Positions 34,866 through 44,468 are shown, counted from the stretch's first letter. The stretch is DNA of 64,000 bases from Oricola indica (GCF_019966595.1 NZ_JAINFJ010000010.1:1-64000); one strand, 5' to 3'. Numbers and translations are program-made. Notes: generated by a model from the sequence alone, not told the origin.

Positions 34866-35606
34866 TTAAACGACAGACCGAACCATGCTGCCGACGAGAA
34901 CGTTCCAGCCGTCGATCATCACGAAGAAAAGGATCTTGAACGGCAGGGACACGACGGACGGCGGCAACATCATCATGCCCATCGCCATGACGATGGTGGC
35001 GACGACGAGGTCGATGACGAGGAACGGAAGAACGACGAGAAAGCCGATCTCGAAGCCGCGCCGGATTTCCGAGATCATGAAGGCGGGCACGACGACGCGG
35101 ATATCGATGTTCTCATCGACGGTCACCGTCTGGCCGCGCTCGCGGGCAAGATCGGCGAAGAGCTTAAGGTCCTGATCGCGCACATTGTTGAGCATGAACT
35201 CGCGAAATGGCTGCGCAATGCGGGGGAACGCCTCCTGCTCGGATATCTCTTCGTTGACCAGCGGCTGAACGCCATCGCTCCAGGCACGGTCGAAAACCGG
35301 CGCCATGACGTAGAAGGTCATGAAGAGCGCAAGGCTGACCAGGACGATGTTGGCCGGCGTCGTTTGCAGGCCGATGCCGGACCGCAGGATCGAGAAGACA
35401 ATGACGAACCGGGTAAAGCTCGTCACCATGATCAACAGGCCCGGCGCGACCGCGAGTACGGTCAGCAGACCGAACAGCTGCACGATGTAGCCGCTGGTCT
35501 GGCCGGTCAGCCCCTCGGGGAGGGCAAAGCCCGGCTGGTTCTGCGCAAGGGCCGGAAACGCAACCAGCGCCATCACGACAGCAAGAAGGACGGCGCAGCG
35601 TCTCAT
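34866..35606 (-). CDS. fliP: Flagellar export gate protein FliP
   Basis: Export gate membrane protein, 246 residues. It has a cleavable signal sequence (LLAVVMALVAFPALAQ), then segments with family signatures: VTSFTRFVIVFSILRSGIGLQTTPANIVL, LALFMTFYVMAPVF and the C-terminal GFEIGFLVVLPFLVIDLVVATIVMAMGMMMLPP. Translation is coupled to fliL by a 4-base overlap (35603-35606). A short hairpin (CTGTC/GACAG, 34860-34876) spans its stop codon and may weakly terminate. FliO, the usual partner in assembly, is not encoded here. Confidence 0.96.
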   Translation of the reverse strand: MRRCAVLLAVVMALVAFPALAQNQPGFALPEGLTGQTSGYIVQLFGLLTVLAVAPGLLIMVTSFTRFVIVFSILRSGIGLQTTPANIVLVSLALFMTFYVMAPVFDRAWSDGVQPLVNEEISEQEAFPRIAQPFREFMLNNVRDQDLKLFADLARERGQTVTVDENIDIRVVVPAFMISEIRRGFEIGFLVVLPFLVIDLVVATIVMAMGMMMLPPSVVSLPFKILFFVMIDGWNVLVGSMVRSVV

Positions 35607-36154
35607 TCGAGGATCAGCGAGCGGACCAGCACCCGCTTGACGCGCCCTTCGGTGCGGATAGCGGCACGTTCCTGCAGATCCTCGATCAGGTGCTGATAGC
35701 CGCTTCCTCCTCGCAGATTATAGAGTTTCATCGTGTGGACATAGGCGAGGATATCCTGATGAACCTCCATCGCGAGTTCCTGGTCGGCCTTCTCGGTAAA
35801 GACCAGTGACAATTCCATGCGAATCCAGGCATCCGACGGATCGACAAGGTTGGTGGTGATCGAGGGGATGTCGACGACGACATATTCATGTGCCGGTTTT
35901 CCGGAATCGGCACTTTCCGCGCCGTGACCGGACGCCGGGGCGCCATGCCCGCTTTCGCCGCCACCGGAGGCGGCTCCGGCTCCACCGTCGCCCGCCACGT
36001 CAGAGGACGGGAACGTCGCCGGTCCGATCATCGTCGCGCTGACGCCAAATCCCGCGCCGGCCGCGACAAGCGTGATGACCGCGCACGCGATCAGGAACGC
36101 GACCATGGAAGGTCCGCTCTCGCTGTCCGTCTGGTGTTCAATGGTTGATGCCAT
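35603..36154 (-). CDS. fliL: Flagellar basal body protein FliL
   Basis: Single-pass inner-membrane protein that surrounds and supports stator units, 183 residues. After a cytoplasmic N terminus comes the membrane helix (MVAFLIACAVITLVAAGAGFGVSATMI), a Gly/Ala/Ser/His-rich linker (50-85) and the FliL domain (YVVVDIPSITTNLVDPSDAWIRMELSLVF ending in RVKRVLVRSLILE). It overlaps fliP by 4 bases and follows flgH by 12 bases. Confidence 0.95.
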   Translation of the reverse strand: MASTIEHQTDSESGPSMVAFLIACAVITLVAAGAGFGVSATMIGPATFPSSDVAGDGGAGAASGGGESGHGAPASGHGAESADSGKPAHEYVVVDIPSITTNLVDPSDAWIRMELSLVFTEKADQELAMEVHQDILAYVHTMKLYNLRGGSGYQHLIEDLQERAAIRTEGRVKRVLVRSLILE

Positions 36155-36166
36155 CGCCGCGCGCCG

Positions 36167-36874
36167 TCAGAAGGGAAGATAGAGATCGAGCGCCTGCTGG
36201 CCGTAGGGCGGCTGCTGCACCTCGGTGATCCGGCCCTTGCCGCCATAGGAGATGCGCGCTTCGGCGATGCGATCGTAGTTGATGGTGTTCGCCGGCCCGA
36301 TGTCGGAAGGCCGCACGATGCCCGAGATCGTCAGAACACGCATCTCGGCATTGACCCGCACTTCCTGGGAGCCCTGGATCAGAAGGTTGCCATTGGCCAG
36401 TTCATCGACGACGACGGCGGCCACCGACAGATCGATGGTTTCCGCCCGTGTCGTGCCGCCGGACCCGGCGAAGTCGGTCGAGGAGTTCATCGAGGCGTCG
36501 GCGGAGAGGGCGCCGGTTATCGCGTCGGTGCCGTATCCGGCGCCCAGCCCTATCTTCTTGTTCGCGGTGCGGTTGCGCGCGCTCTGATTGTCCAGCTTCG
36601 CGCGGTCGTTGATCGCGATCTTGATGGAGACGATATCGCCCTTGGCGACGGCGCGGTGCGCGGTGAACAGGCTCGCGGCGCGATCGTTCCAGACCGAGTA
36701 GCGATGCCCGGATGGCTTGGCGGGATACTCAGTCGGCTTGACGACCATCTGATCGGCCGCCAGATCGCCGCCGACCGGCGACAGCGCAGGCGTCTTGCCG
36801 ATTTCGCGCGGATGGGTCGCACAGCCGCCGAGCGCAACCGCCCCGGCCAACAAAAGAAGAAGCACCGGCCTCAT
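36167..36874 (-). CDS. flgH: Flagellar L-ring protein FlgH
   Basis: Outer-membrane lipoprotein forming the L ring, 235 residues. The signal peptide ends in a lipobox (ALGGC) at about residue 18. The FlgH domain includes SVWNDRAASLFTAHRAVAKGDIVSIKIAINDRAKLDNQS, and LLIQGSQEVRVNAEMRVLTISGIVRPSDI with the IxYGGKG near the end (ISYGGKGRI). It overlaps motE by 4 bases. Normal family length. Confidence 0.96.
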   Translation of the reverse strand: MRPVLLLLLAGAVALGGCATHPREIGKTPALSPVGGDLAADQMVVKPTEYPAKPSGHRYSVWNDRAASLFTAHRAVAKGDIVSIKIAINDRAKLDNQSARNRTANKKIGLGAGYGTDAITGALSADASMNSSTDFAGSGGTTRAETIDLSVAAVVVDELANGNLLIQGSQEVRVNAEMRVLTISGIVRPSDIGPANTINYDRIAEARISYGGKGRITEVQQPPYGQQALDLYLPF

Positions 36875-37419
36875 TTCCGCGTTTCTCCCTTGTCGGCGAC
36901 GGCCGCCATGATCACGGCCACCAATGCGGCGCGGTCGGGCGACATTTCGTTGAGGATCGTTCCGGCCGTTCGCGCACTCAGCTTGGTCAGCAACGCGGCC
37001 GTCAGTTCGCCGGGCAGTTTCTCCATGCGCTGCGCGGCGGCATCCGGGCGCATCTTCGCAAAGACCTCGACGAGGCTTTCATTGGCCGCGTCGGAAAAGC
37101 GCTCCCGCTTCTCGACCCATTGCTGAAGTTCGGCCCGCTTCTTTTCGAGGACGACGATGCGATCCTCGATTTCCGTCTGCAACGCCTCAAGTTCCTCGCG
37201 CTGGATTGCATAGCGGCGCTCGCGGGCAGCATCTGCAATGTTGGAGCAGAAACGCTGGATTTCATCCGAACTGGCGCGCGGCGGCGGCGCATCCAGCAAG
37301 GTCGGCAACGAAGATTGCGCCGATGCGGGCGCGGCAAACGCCAGGATCGCGGCTGCCGCGAAGGCCGGTCCGATGTGGAACGCGCCGGGTTTCATGGAAT
37401 TCGGGCATAGCCGGGTCAT
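36871..37419 (-). CDS. motE: Periplasmic MotE-like chaperone
   Basis: A 182-residue exported protein; in S. meliloti MotE is a chaperone that stabilises MotC in the periplasm. It has a signal peptide (AFAAAAILAFAAPASAQ), a coiled coil (about 60-100: EELEALQTEIEDRIVVLEKKRAELQQWV) and a C-terminal MgtE_N/FliG-like helical domain (VFAKMRPDAAAQRMEKLPGELTAALLTKL). The ATG at 37419 overlaps the flgI stop (ATGA), supporting that start over an ATG 24 bases inside. It overlaps flgH by 4 bases. Confidence 0.9.
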   Translation of the reverse strand: MTRLCPNSMKPGAFHIGPAFAAAAILAFAAPASAQSSLPTLLDAPPPRASSDEIQRFCSNIADAARERRYAIQREELEALQTEIEDRIVVLEKKRAELQQWVEKRERFSDAANESLVEVFAKMRPDAAAQRMEKLPGELTAALLTKLSARTAGTILNEMSPDRAALVAVIMAAVADKGETRK

Positions 37420-38516
37420 TGAACCACCACTTCGGCCTGCATTGCGCCGGCGCTCTTGATCGCCTGCAAGATGGCGATGATGTCGGTCGGACCGACGCCG
37501 AGCCGGTTGAGCCCTTCGACCAGATTCTGGAGGTCGGTGCCGTCGACGGTTCCGAGCTGCGTACCCACCTCGGAGACGTCGATGAAGGTGTTTGGTTCGA
37601 CGGCGGTTTCGCCATCCGAGAACGGACCCGGCTGGACGACTGTCGGTGTCTCGGTGACCCGGACCGTCAGCGTGCCATGGCTGATCGCCACCTTCGAGAT
37701 GCGAACATCCTGACCGATAACCACGGTTCCGGTGCGCTCGTCGAGCACAACGCGGGCCGGCGAAGCCGTCTGCACCGTCAGATTCTCGATCCCGGCGATG
37801 AAACGCGCGGCGGAGATGTTCTTCGGCTTGGTGATCGCGATGGTGCGCGAATCGATCTCGCGGGCCGGGTTCATGCCGTATTGCACGGTACCGAAGCTGT
37901 TGATCGCGTCGGTGATGGCGATCGCCGTGGTGAAATCGGGATTGCGCAGTTGCAGGGTCAGCGCGTGTTCGGCGGAGAAGTCTGCCTCGACCTCCCTTTC
38001 CACGATCGCGCCGCCGGAAATGCGTCCGGCGGTCGGCGTTCCGCGCGAAACGGTCTCGGCCTGGCCCTGGGCCTGGAAACCGGAGATCGAGACGGGGCCC
38101 TGAGCGACGGCATAGATCTCGCCATTGGCGGCGCGCAGCGGCGTCATCACCAACTGGCCGCCGCCAAGCGACGTCGCGTCGCCGAGCGAGGAGACAGAAA
38201 CGTCGATACGCGAGCCCTGGCGGACGAAGGCCGGCAGGTTCGCGGTCACGATCACCGCGGCGATGTTCTTCAGGCGCGCCCGGCCCTCTGCTGTCGCGAT
38301 GCCGAGATTGTCGAGCATCGAGCGCATCGATTGTTCGGTAAACGGCGCGTTGCGCAGGCTGTCACCGCTGCCCTGAAGGCCGACGACGAGACCATATCCG
38401 ACAAGCTGGTTGTCGCGCGCGCTTTGCAGCGTGGCTATATCCTTGACGCGCGACTGCGCCCAGGCGGCGGGCGCAGTGACGGCGAGCATGGCGAGCATGA
38501 GAACGAGGCGTTTCAT
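37416..38516 (-). CDS. flgI: Flagellar P-ring protein FlgI
   Basis: P-ring subunit in the periplasm, 366 residues. Signal peptide LVLMLAMLAVTAPAAWAQ, then the highly conserved SRVKDIATLQSARDNQLVGYGLVVGLQGSGDSLRNAPFT start of mature FlgI, GIATAEGRARLKNIAAVIVTANLP and the C-terminal VEGLNRLGVGPTDIIAILQAIKSAGAMQAEV. The ATG at 38516 overlaps the flgA stop; the much longer upstream frame is flgA sequence out of frame and is rejected. Family length is normal. Confidence 0.97.
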   Translation of the reverse strand: MKRLVLMLAMLAVTAPAAWAQSRVKDIATLQSARDNQLVGYGLVVGLQGSGDSLRNAPFTEQSMRSMLDNLGIATAEGRARLKNIAAVIVTANLPAFVRQGSRIDVSVSSLGDATSLGGGQLVMTPLRAANGEIYAVAQGPVSISGFQAQGQAETVSRGTPTAGRISGGAIVEREVEADFSAEHALTLQLRNPDFTTAIAITDAINSFGTVQYGMNPAREIDSRTIAITKPKNISAARFIAGIENLTVQTASPARVVLDERTGTVVIGQDVRISKVAISHGTLTVRVTETPTVVQPGPFSDGETAVEPNTFIDVSEVGTQLGTVDGTDLQNLVEGLNRLGVGPTDIIAILQAIKSAGAMQAEVVVQ

Positions 38517-38986
38517 CGCGCCTCCACGAGCACGTCGCCATCCGGCATCACAATGCCAGTGACGGTGCGGCCGCTCGAAATGTTGCGCATGCGCACCGGC
38601 TTGCCGAAGCCGGCGGACTGAAGGGCGACCGCATCCATCGCGATAGTCAGCGATCCCTTTCGATAGTAAATCGTTGCCGTCTCGCCGGCCTCGACCGCAT
38701 AGGCCTCGCGCAGCGCGCTCGGCGCGATCAGCCGGCGCGGGAGGATGGTTTTCGCGGCAACCATGCCGATCACCTCTCCGGCGTCGTGAATGGCGACCGT
38801 GCCACGGCGCAACGGCTTGCGCAGCCGCGTCTCGACGACAGCATCGGCGGGAACGGTCTGGCCCGGATAGATGACGCGATTGACGGTGATGACAATGTCG
38901 GCGTTTTCCGAAGCGGTCGCGGGACCGCTCCAGACCAGCAGCGCCGCCAGGACGGCGACAACAGTGCCTTTCCACCGATCGATCAT
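38513..38986 (-). CDS. flgA: Flagellar P-ring assembly chaperone FlgA
   Basis: Periplasmic chaperone for FlgI, 157 residues. Signal peptide (TVVAVLAALLVWSGPATA) followed by an SAF domain (VVETRLRKPLRRGTVAIHDAGEVIGMVAAKTILPRRLI) and the FlgA C-terminal part (VRMRNISSGRTVTGIVMPDGDVLVEA). It is shorter than enterobacterial FlgA, lacking the N-terminal extra domain, as in rhizobia. The stop overlaps the flgI start; it begins 1 base after flgG ends. Confidence 0.94.
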   Translation of the reverse strand: MIDRWKGTVVAVLAALLVWSGPATASENADIVITVNRVIYPGQTVPADAVVETRLRKPLRRGTVAIHDAGEVIGMVAAKTILPRRLIAPSALREAYAVEAGETATIYYRKGSLTIAMDAVALQSAGFGKPVRMRNISSGRTVTGIVMPDGDVLVEAR

Positions 38987-38987
38987 T

Positions 38988-39776
38988 CTAGCGCAACCCG
39001 GTCGAGACGACGCTGGCCATCTGGTCGGCCGCCTGGATCACCTTGGAGTTCATCTCGTAACCGCGCTGGGCGGCGATCAGTTCGGTGATTTCCTTGACCG
39101 GATCCACATTGGATGCCTCGAGATAGCCCTGTTCAACCGTGGCGAAGCCGGGATCGCCGGGAATGCCGACCACCGGTGCGCCCGACGCTTCGGTCTCGGA
39201 GAACAGATTGCCGCCGAGCGGCTTCAGGCCGGCGTTGTTGGCGAATGTCGAAAGCGTCAACTGCCCGATATTCTGCAGGGCGACCTGGTCCTCGAGGCGT
39301 GCGAAGACCTGGCCCGTCTTGTTGACGATGACTTCCACGGACCCCTCGGGGATCGTGATCGCCGGCGTCACGAGGAACCCGTCGACCGTGACCAGCTGGC
39401 CGAGCGCATTCGTATTGAAGGCACCGGCGCGAGTGTAGACGGTTTCGCCGGCCGCGCCCTCGACCTGGAACCAGCCCTCGCCGGTCAGAGCCATGTCGAA
39501 GCGGTTGCCGGTGCTGGTGAGCGCGCCCTGAATGTGAACGTTGCGGATGGCGGCGGTGCGGACGCCGAGGCCGATATTGGCGCCTTCGGGAATCACGGCC
39601 TGGTTGCCGCTGTTCGGCGTGCCGGCCAGCCGCTCCGTCTGGTACAGCAGATCGGAAAACTCGGCGCGGGCGCGCTTGAAGCCGGTGGTGTTCACATTGG
39701 CGATGTTGTTCGCGATGACCTCAAGATTGGTCTGCTGCGCGGTCATGCCGGTGGCGGCGATGGACAGGGCCTTCAT
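38988..39776 (-). CDS. flgG: Flagellar distal rod protein FlgG
   Basis: Distal rod subunit, 262 residues, the normal length. N-terminal [40 protein letters not shown] and C-terminal [30 protein letters not shown] match FlgG closely. Between them is [11 protein letters not shown], the start of the D1 domain. It lies 10 bases after fliE and 1 base before flgA. Confidence 0.97.
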   Translation of the reverse strand: MKALSIAATGMTAQQTNLEVIANNIANVNTTGFKRARAEFSDLLYQTERLAGTPNSGNQAVIPEGANIGLGVRTAAIRNVHIQGALTSTGNRFDMALTGEGWFQVEGAAGETVYTRAGAFNTNALGQLVTVDGFLVTPAITIPEGSVEVIVNKTGQVFARLEDQVALQNIGQLTLSTFANNAGLKPLGGNLFSETEASGAPVVGIPGDPGFATVEQGYLEASNVDPVKEITELIAAQRGYEMNSKVIQAADQMASVVSTGLR

Positions 39777-39786
39777 GGCTTACTCC

Positions 39787-40101
39787 TCAGATTTGCATCC
39801 GGCTGACTTCAAGAAAGGCAGTCACGATCTTGTCGCGGATGGATATGGCCGTCTGCAGTTTCTGCTCGGCACTCATGACGGCGTCGGTGACATCGCGAAT
39901 GTCGGCCTCGCCGGACAGGGCCTGCAGCGAAATGCGCTCGGCGCCCTGCAACTCGCCGATCGTGCCCTGCGCCACGTTCTGCAGCGTCTCGGCGAAACTT
40001 GGCCCGGTCTGCCGCACAACCGATGTTGCCGACGCGGTCGTTCCGGTTTTGCCGGTGGAAGCGAGGGAGCTCAGAGCCCCAATGGTAAAATCGACTGCCA
40101 T
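39787..40101 (-). CDS. fliE: Flagellar hook-basal body protein FliE
   Basis: Small adaptor between MS ring and rod, 104 residues. FAETLQNVAQGTIGELQGAERISLQALSGEADIRDVTDAVMSAEQKLQTAISIRDKIVTAFLEVSRMQI is the conserved FliE C-terminal two-thirds, shown here by its key pieces SGEADI, AEQKLQTA and EVSRMQI. It overlaps flgC by one base. Family-typical in length and position. Confidence 0.95.
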   Translation of the reverse strand: MAVDFTIGALSSLASTGKTGTTASATSVVRQTGPSFAETLQNVAQGTIGELQGAERISLQALSGEADIRDVTDAVMSAEQKLQTAISIRDKIVTAFLEVSRMQI

Positions 40102-40517
40102 CAGCGCGCCCTCATCAGGTCGATCGTCATCGAGATCAGGTCACGCGCCTGTTTCAGAACCTGCAGATTGGCCTCGTAGGATCTGTTGGCATCGCGCATG
40201 TCCGCCATCTCGACGAGCAGATTGACGTTCGGAAACTTGACGAAGCCTTCGGCATTGGCGGCAGGGTGGGCCGGATCGTATTCCAGCTGGAAATCGCTCA
40301 GGTCGCGCTGCACATTGCTGACGCTGACCTCGGCGGTATTGGAAGCGCGATCCACTTCGGAGGCAAAGGCGACAACCTTGCGCTGGTAGGGATCGCCGCC
40401 CGGGATATTGGATGTCGACTGGGCGTTGGCGATGTTCTCGGAGACGACACGCAGCCGAACGTTTTCGGCGTCCAGCCCCGATGCGGCTACCTTGATGGCG
40501 GAACTGAGATAATCCAT
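40101..40517 (-). CDS. flgC: Flagellar proximal rod protein FlgC
   Basis: Proximal rod subunit, 138 residues. N-terminal [29 protein letters not shown] and the C-terminal [41 protein letters not shown] are FlgC signatures. Overlaps flgB and fliE by one base each, indicating tight translational coupling of the rod genes. Confidence 0.97.
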   Translation of the reverse strand: MDYLSSAIKVAASGLDAENVRLRVVSENIANAQSTSNIPGGDPYQRKVVAFASEVDRASNTAEVSVSNVQRDLSDFQLEYDPAHPAANAEGFVKFPNVNLLVEMADMRDANRSYEANLQVLKQARDLISMTIDLMRAR

Positions 40518-40897
40518 TACGACCCCTTCGCCGTCATCAGGATCATGCGGTGAAATGCCGATACGATCGCTGTGTTCATCTCATAGGCGTGGCGGATCTC
40601 GCTGGACTTGACCAGTTCGTCCTCCATCGAGACGGACTTGCCCGATGTGGTCAGGCCGGTCGGTTCTTCATCGAGAACCCGGAAGCCGCCATTGTCCTGC
40701 TGGTTACCGAAATGCACGGAGTCGGTTGCCGCCAGCCGCACGGACTGATTGGAGACCGCAGCCTCGAACGGCTCGACATCGACCGCGCGATAGCCTTGCG
40801 AGTTGGCGTTGGCGATGTTGTTGGCGACCGTTGTCTGACGCAGCGAAAGCCATTTCGCCTGGGTCGAGGCCAGCTTGAAAAGATTGACGGCGTCCAT
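40517..40897 (-). CDS. flgB: Flagellar proximal rod protein FlgB
   Basis: Proximal rod subunit, 126 residues, first gene of the rod/ring group. [43 protein letters not shown] is the standard FlgB start, and [30 protein letters not shown] the C-terminal helix. Start at 40897; 71 bases separate it from the upstream gene, enough for a promoter, though none could be recognised. Overlaps flgC by one base. Confidence 0.96.
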   Translation of the reverse strand: MDAVNLFKLASTQAKWLSLRQTTVANNIANANSQGYRAVDVEPFEAAVSNQSVRLAATDSVHFGNQQDNGGFRVLDEEPTGLTTSGKSVSMEDELVKSSEIRHAYEMNTAIVSAFHRMILMTAKGS

Positions 40898-40968
40898 GTC
40901 GTATCCTTCTCTCGGAGGGACACTAGTGGCCGTTTCTTGCGTGTGCCTTGTCGCAGTCCGTTTGTCGG

Positions 40969-41502
40969 TCAGTCCGGCCGCAAAATCGTCTCGCGCGAGG
41001 TCACGATGTACCAGCCCTTTTCATCCTGCCGAAAGGCTTCGGCGATCGAGCCGTCGGGCAGGCGCGACATGGCGCGCACCAGGTAGACCCCGCCGGCGTC
41101 GCCAACCAGCGCACGCGCGCCGTCGACCGCCAGCACCTTGAAGGTCTTGATCGCCTCCGGAAAGGGCTGCTCCGGTTCGACCGTGCGAACCTGGGTGCGG
41201 TCCACCTTGCCGGTCGTGACCGGGTCGAGGACCTGCCGCGGCAGCCGTGACGCGACGCGGTCAGATGTATCCGTCTCGCGAACCGGCCCGCGCGGTGACT
41301 GCGCGACAATCTCCTCCTCCGGAATCACGCCGCCACGCGAGAATGTCATGCGGGGCGGCCCGTATGAATCCGGATGGAGATAGACATGCCACGGAAACAG
41401 AGCGGCGGCCGTGCCGAGACACAGGCCGATCGCGCTCAATATGTAGTCTGCCGGCTCCATGTCGGTAAACCAGCGGCGGCGTTGCTTCTTAGGTCTTGCC
41501 AT
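40969..41502 (-). CDS. Membrane-anchored protein of unknown function between fliI and flgB
   Basis: A 177-residue protein with a basic N terminus (RPKKQRRRW), one membrane helix (YILSAIGLCLGTAAALFPWHVYL) and an exported or cytosolic remainder with a C-terminal compact domain (FKVLAVDGARALVGDAGGVYLVRAMSRLPDGSIAEAF). It overlaps the fliI end by 14 bases, and an uncharacterised gene in this spot is also found in rhizobial flagellar clusters. No known family was recognised. Context suggests a basal-body or assembly role. Confidence 0.82.
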   Translation of the reverse strand: MARPKKQRRRWFTDMEPADYILSAIGLCLGTAAALFPWHVYLHPDSYGPPRMTFSRGGVIPEEEIVAQSPRGPVRETDTSDRVASRLPRQVLDPVTTGKVDRTQVRTVEPEQPFPEAIKTFKVLAVDGARALVGDAGGVYLVRAMSRLPDGSIAEAFRQDEKGWYIVTSRETILRPD

Positions 41503-42823
41503 CGTCTCTCATTCGGTCTGCCAGTGCGGCGAAGGGGTCGCTGTCGGGCGGGTCGGCGACGGACTGGGTCAGCGCGTCATAGATACGCGGCACCGCCATC
41601 ACCGCCTGATCGAGGTCGGGATTGGTGCCCTGCTGCCAACCGCTCATCATGCGCAGGTCACGGGTTTCCTCGAACAGCGAAATCATCGCGCGCAACTGGC
41701 CGACCAGCGAGCGCTGCTGTTCGCTCCACGCCTTGTCGGCGAGCCGCGATACTGATCCGAGCGGATCGACGGCCGGAAAGCGGCCGCGATTGGCGATCGC
41801 GCGCTGCAGGACAAGGTGCCCGTCGAGGATGCCGCGCAAGGTGTCGGAGACCGGATCATTGTGATCGTCGCCATCGACGAGAACCGTCGCGACGGCGGTG
41901 ATCGAGCCGCCTTCGGGCCCGCCGGGTCCGGCCCGTTCCAAAAGGCGCGGAAGGTCGGTGAAGACCGAGGCCGGATAGCCGCGCGACACCGGCGGCTCGC
42001 CCACAGAGATCGCGACCTCACGCAGCGCATGGGCAAACCGGGTCACCGAATCGAGCAGCAGCAGGACCCGCTTGCCGCGGTCGCGGAACCATTCGGCGAC
42101 GTCCATTGCGCTCGATGGCGCCCGTCGGCGCATGATCGCGCTTTCGTCACTGGTCGCCACGACCGCCACGGCTTTCTTCATGCCGTCCGGACCGAGCGTG
42201 TCCTCGAGGAATTCGCGCACTTCGCGGCTGCGCTCGCCGACAAGCGACACGACGACGACATCGAAGGCGTTTGCCCGCGCAAGCATGGCGAGAAGCCTCG
42301 ATTTGCCGACGCCCGACCCCGCGAAAACTCCGAAGCGCTGGCCAATGCAAAGCGGCGTGAAAATGTCGATCACGCGCACGCCGGTACGGAAATGCTCGCC
42401 GACCCGGCCACGCATCATCGGCGAGTGACGTTTGCTCTCGACCCGTCCGGTATCGGATGGAACCAGCGGCCCCATGCCATCGACCGGCTCGCCGAGCGCA
42501 TTGACGACCCGCCCGAGCCATCCCGCGTCGGGATGGACCTGAACTGGGCCCTTGTGCATCACCGCATCGTTGATCGAAAGCGCGTTGGCGTTGCCGCAGG
42601 GTGCGATCACGACGCGGCCCGGCTCGATCTGCACCACTTCGCCGCGCGTCGCGCGGGCGCCGCGCCCGATCGATACGAAATCGCCCAGTGCCGAATAGCC
42701 GGCCATACCCTCGGCGACGACGACATTGGGATTGATCGCCGACACGATCCCGCCGCGTTCCAGCGGCCGGGTTTCAACGCCGGACGATTCAATGGCGTGG
42801 CGCAGCCGGACAAGAGCATTCAT
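41489..42823 (-). CDS. fliI: Flagellum-specific export ATPase FliI
   Basis: ATPase energising export, related to F1-ATPase beta, 444 residues. Walker A is GSGVGKS (residues 169-175), Walker B is in RVLLLLDSVTRFAHALREV, and the FliI stretch GEPPVSRGYPASVFTDLPRLLERAG is present. It starts 5 bases after the flgF stop and overlaps the next gene by 14 bases. FliH-like and FliJ-like partners are encoded at 29627 and 15350. Confidence 0.97.
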   Translation of the reverse strand: MNALVRLRHAIESSGVETRPLERGGIVSAINPNVVVAEGMAGYSALGDFVSIGRGARATRGEVVQIEPGRVVIAPCGNANALSINDAVMHKGPVQVHPDAGWLGRVVNALGEPVDGMGPLVPSDTGRVESKRHSPMMRGRVGEHFRTGVRVIDIFTPLCIGQRFGVFAGSGVGKSRLLAMLARANAFDVVVVSLVGERSREVREFLEDTLGPDGMKKAVAVVATSDESAIMRRRAPSSAMDVAEWFRDRGKRVLLLLDSVTRFAHALREVAISVGEPPVSRGYPASVFTDLPRLLERAGPGGPEGGSITAVATVLVDGDDHNDPVSDTLRGILDGHLVLQRAIANRGRFPAVDPLGSVSRLADKAWSEQQRSLVGQLRAMISLFEETRDLRMMSGWQQGTNPDLDQAVMAVPRIYDALTQSVADPPDSDPFAALADRMRDDGKT

Positions 42824-42828
42824 GCCGA

Positions 42829-43551
42829 TCAGCCGCTGTTGAGGGCTCTAATGAGCTGCTTCATGGAATCCTCGGAGGTCTCCATCAGCGAGGCCGCCTC
42901 CTCGAAGGAGCGCTGCACCATGATGAGCTGGGTCATCTCCTGCAGCGAATCGACGTTGGACAATTCGACATGCGCCTGGACGATGCCGACGTCGGGATTG
43001 TCGACGATCGGCTCGGGTTCGCCGCCGACGACGATGCCGGAATTGCCGAAGCGCTGGAAGTCGGGACCGGGCTCGAAGGCGAACAGGCCGAGCGCCGCGA
43101 CCTGGCGGCCGTTCTGCCGGATGAAGCCGTCATCGCCAAGTTCCGGAACGCCACCGGCCGGATCGAGCGTGATCGGCGCGCCGCCCGGATCGAGCACCGG
43201 ATAGCCCGACAGGGTGACCAGATCGCCATTGTCGATCATGGTGAAGCGGCCGTCGCGCGTGACCACGGTTCCCGCCGGGGTCTGGATGCCGAACCAGGCA
43301 TTGCCGCGCACGGCGAAGTCCAGCGGATTGCCGGTCTGCTCGAGGCCGCCGGATGCCGGATCGAGATATTCGACACCGTCGGATGCGAAGGACACGTCCT
43401 CGCCGGACACTTCCTGAACGACCTCCTCGAAACGCACGAAGCCAGCCTTGAAGCCGACTGTCTGGGCGTTGGCGATGTTCTCGGCGATGGTCGTCAGCCG
43501 CGCCTCGCGCGTCATCTGCGCGGAAAGACTGACATAAAGCCCCGTTTCCAT
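42829..43551 (-). CDS. flgF: Flagellar proximal rod protein FlgF
   Basis: Proximal rod protein of 240 residues. N-terminal YVSLSAQMTREARLTTIAENIANAQTVGFKAG and C-terminal VELSNVDSLQEMTQLIMVQRSFEEAASLMETSEDSMKQLIRAL fit FlgF, as does FAVRGNAWFGIQTPAG in the middle. It follows the DUF1217 gene by 9 bases and is followed by fliI after 5 bases, the same order as in S. meliloti. Confidence 0.94.
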   Translation of the reverse strand: METGLYVSLSAQMTREARLTTIAENIANAQTVGFKAGFVRFEEVVQEVSGEDVSFASDGVEYLDPASGGLEQTGNPLDFAVRGNAWFGIQTPAGTVVTRDGRFTMIDNGDLVTLSGYPVLDPGGAPITLDPAGGVPELGDDGFIRQNGRQVAALGLFAFEPGPDFQRFGNSGIVVGGEPEPIVDNPDVGIVQAHVELSNVDSLQEMTQLIMVQRSFEEAASLMETSEDSMKQLIRALNSG

Positions 43552-43560
43552 GATCCGTGC

Positions 43561-44340
43561 CTATCGTTTCATCTGTGCGATTTGCAGCATCAGATCCTGG
43601 CTGATGCCGAGTTGCGGGCCGGTATTGAAGAGCTGCGCGATCTGCGAGACCGCCTGCGACTCGGTGCTGTGGTCCACGTCCCAAAGCGCGGTGAAACGCT
43701 CCAGCAATTTGTCCAGCTTGTCCGGATCGGCCAGCGTTTCGAGATCGATCCGGTCCGAGATGAGCTCCACCTGCTTGTCGATATCGACGGTGGCGAAGGA
43801 CTCCGGCAATCCAAGCGTTGTGCGCACAACCTGCGACAGCGCGGGGTCCGCCAGGATCTGGTAGAAATTCTCGATCGTGTCGGCCTTGCGCTCGAAGTAA
43901 AGCGCCAGTCGCACGCCCTGGTTCTCGTCGCCCGCCTGCTCCTCCAGCGTCTGGCGCAGATATTTGTCCACCACGCCCTGCTGGGTCTTGGTGAAGGATG
44001 TCGTCGCCTCTCCGAAGGATTTGAAATTGAAGGTCTTGGCGAACTCGGCGTAGCGTTTGTCGGACAACGTATTGGCGAAGGCGCGGTCATCGTCGATACC
44101 CTCCTCCAGGACCTTTTCCATGAACGCCTTGGCGTAGGTCATGTCGCTCAGGCCGTGCGCCTTCATGGCAAAGCTGAACAGCCGATAGTCCGAGGTCAGG
44201 TCCTCGATCGTGTCCACATTGCCGATGTTCTCAAGGTAATACTCGACGTCGCGCGACACTACCGGCTGTTCCGAGACGCGCTTGATCGTCGTGGCGATAT
44301 CTTCGGAAGCGAGCTTGTAGGAAACCAGCGTGCTGATCAT
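43561..44340 (-). CDS. DUF1217-family flagellar-cluster protein
   Basis: A 259-residue, mostly helical, soluble protein without signal peptide. The pattern [37 protein letters not shown] and [38 protein letters not shown] is that of the DUF1217 family, found next to flgF in rhizobial genomes. The family's function is not established to my knowledge; some members are annotated simply as flagellar proteins. It is the first gene of this minus-strand operon, divergent from motA across 128 bases. Confidence 0.85.
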   Translation of the reverse strand: MISTLVSYKLASEDIATTIKRVSEQPVVSRDVEYYLENIGNVDTIEDLTSDYRLFSFAMKAHGLSDMTYAKAFMEKVLEEGIDDDRAFANTLSDKRYAEFAKTFNFKSFGEATTSFTKTQQGVVDKYLRQTLEEQAGDENQGVRLALYFERKADTIENFYQILADPALSQVVRTTLGLPESFATVDIDKQVELISDRIDLETLADPDKLDKLLERFTALWDVDHSTESQAVSQIAQLFNTGPQLGISQDLMLQIAQMKR

Positions 44341-44468
44341 CGAATTGGTCCCGGTGGCCTTTGCCTTTGAATAGCCCGGGCATCTTGCGCGAGCCTGTCG
44401 CGACGCCTGCCAGCCCCGTGCAAGGTTTGGCCACTAGCTTGCCGGCAGGACAAGAGCGGAGATGGCCT

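Noticed and set aside
38517-38975. N-terminal extension of flgI by 153 codons
   Set aside because: The extra residues are out-of-frame flgA sequence; the ATG at 38516 starts a proper signal peptide and overlaps the flgA stop.
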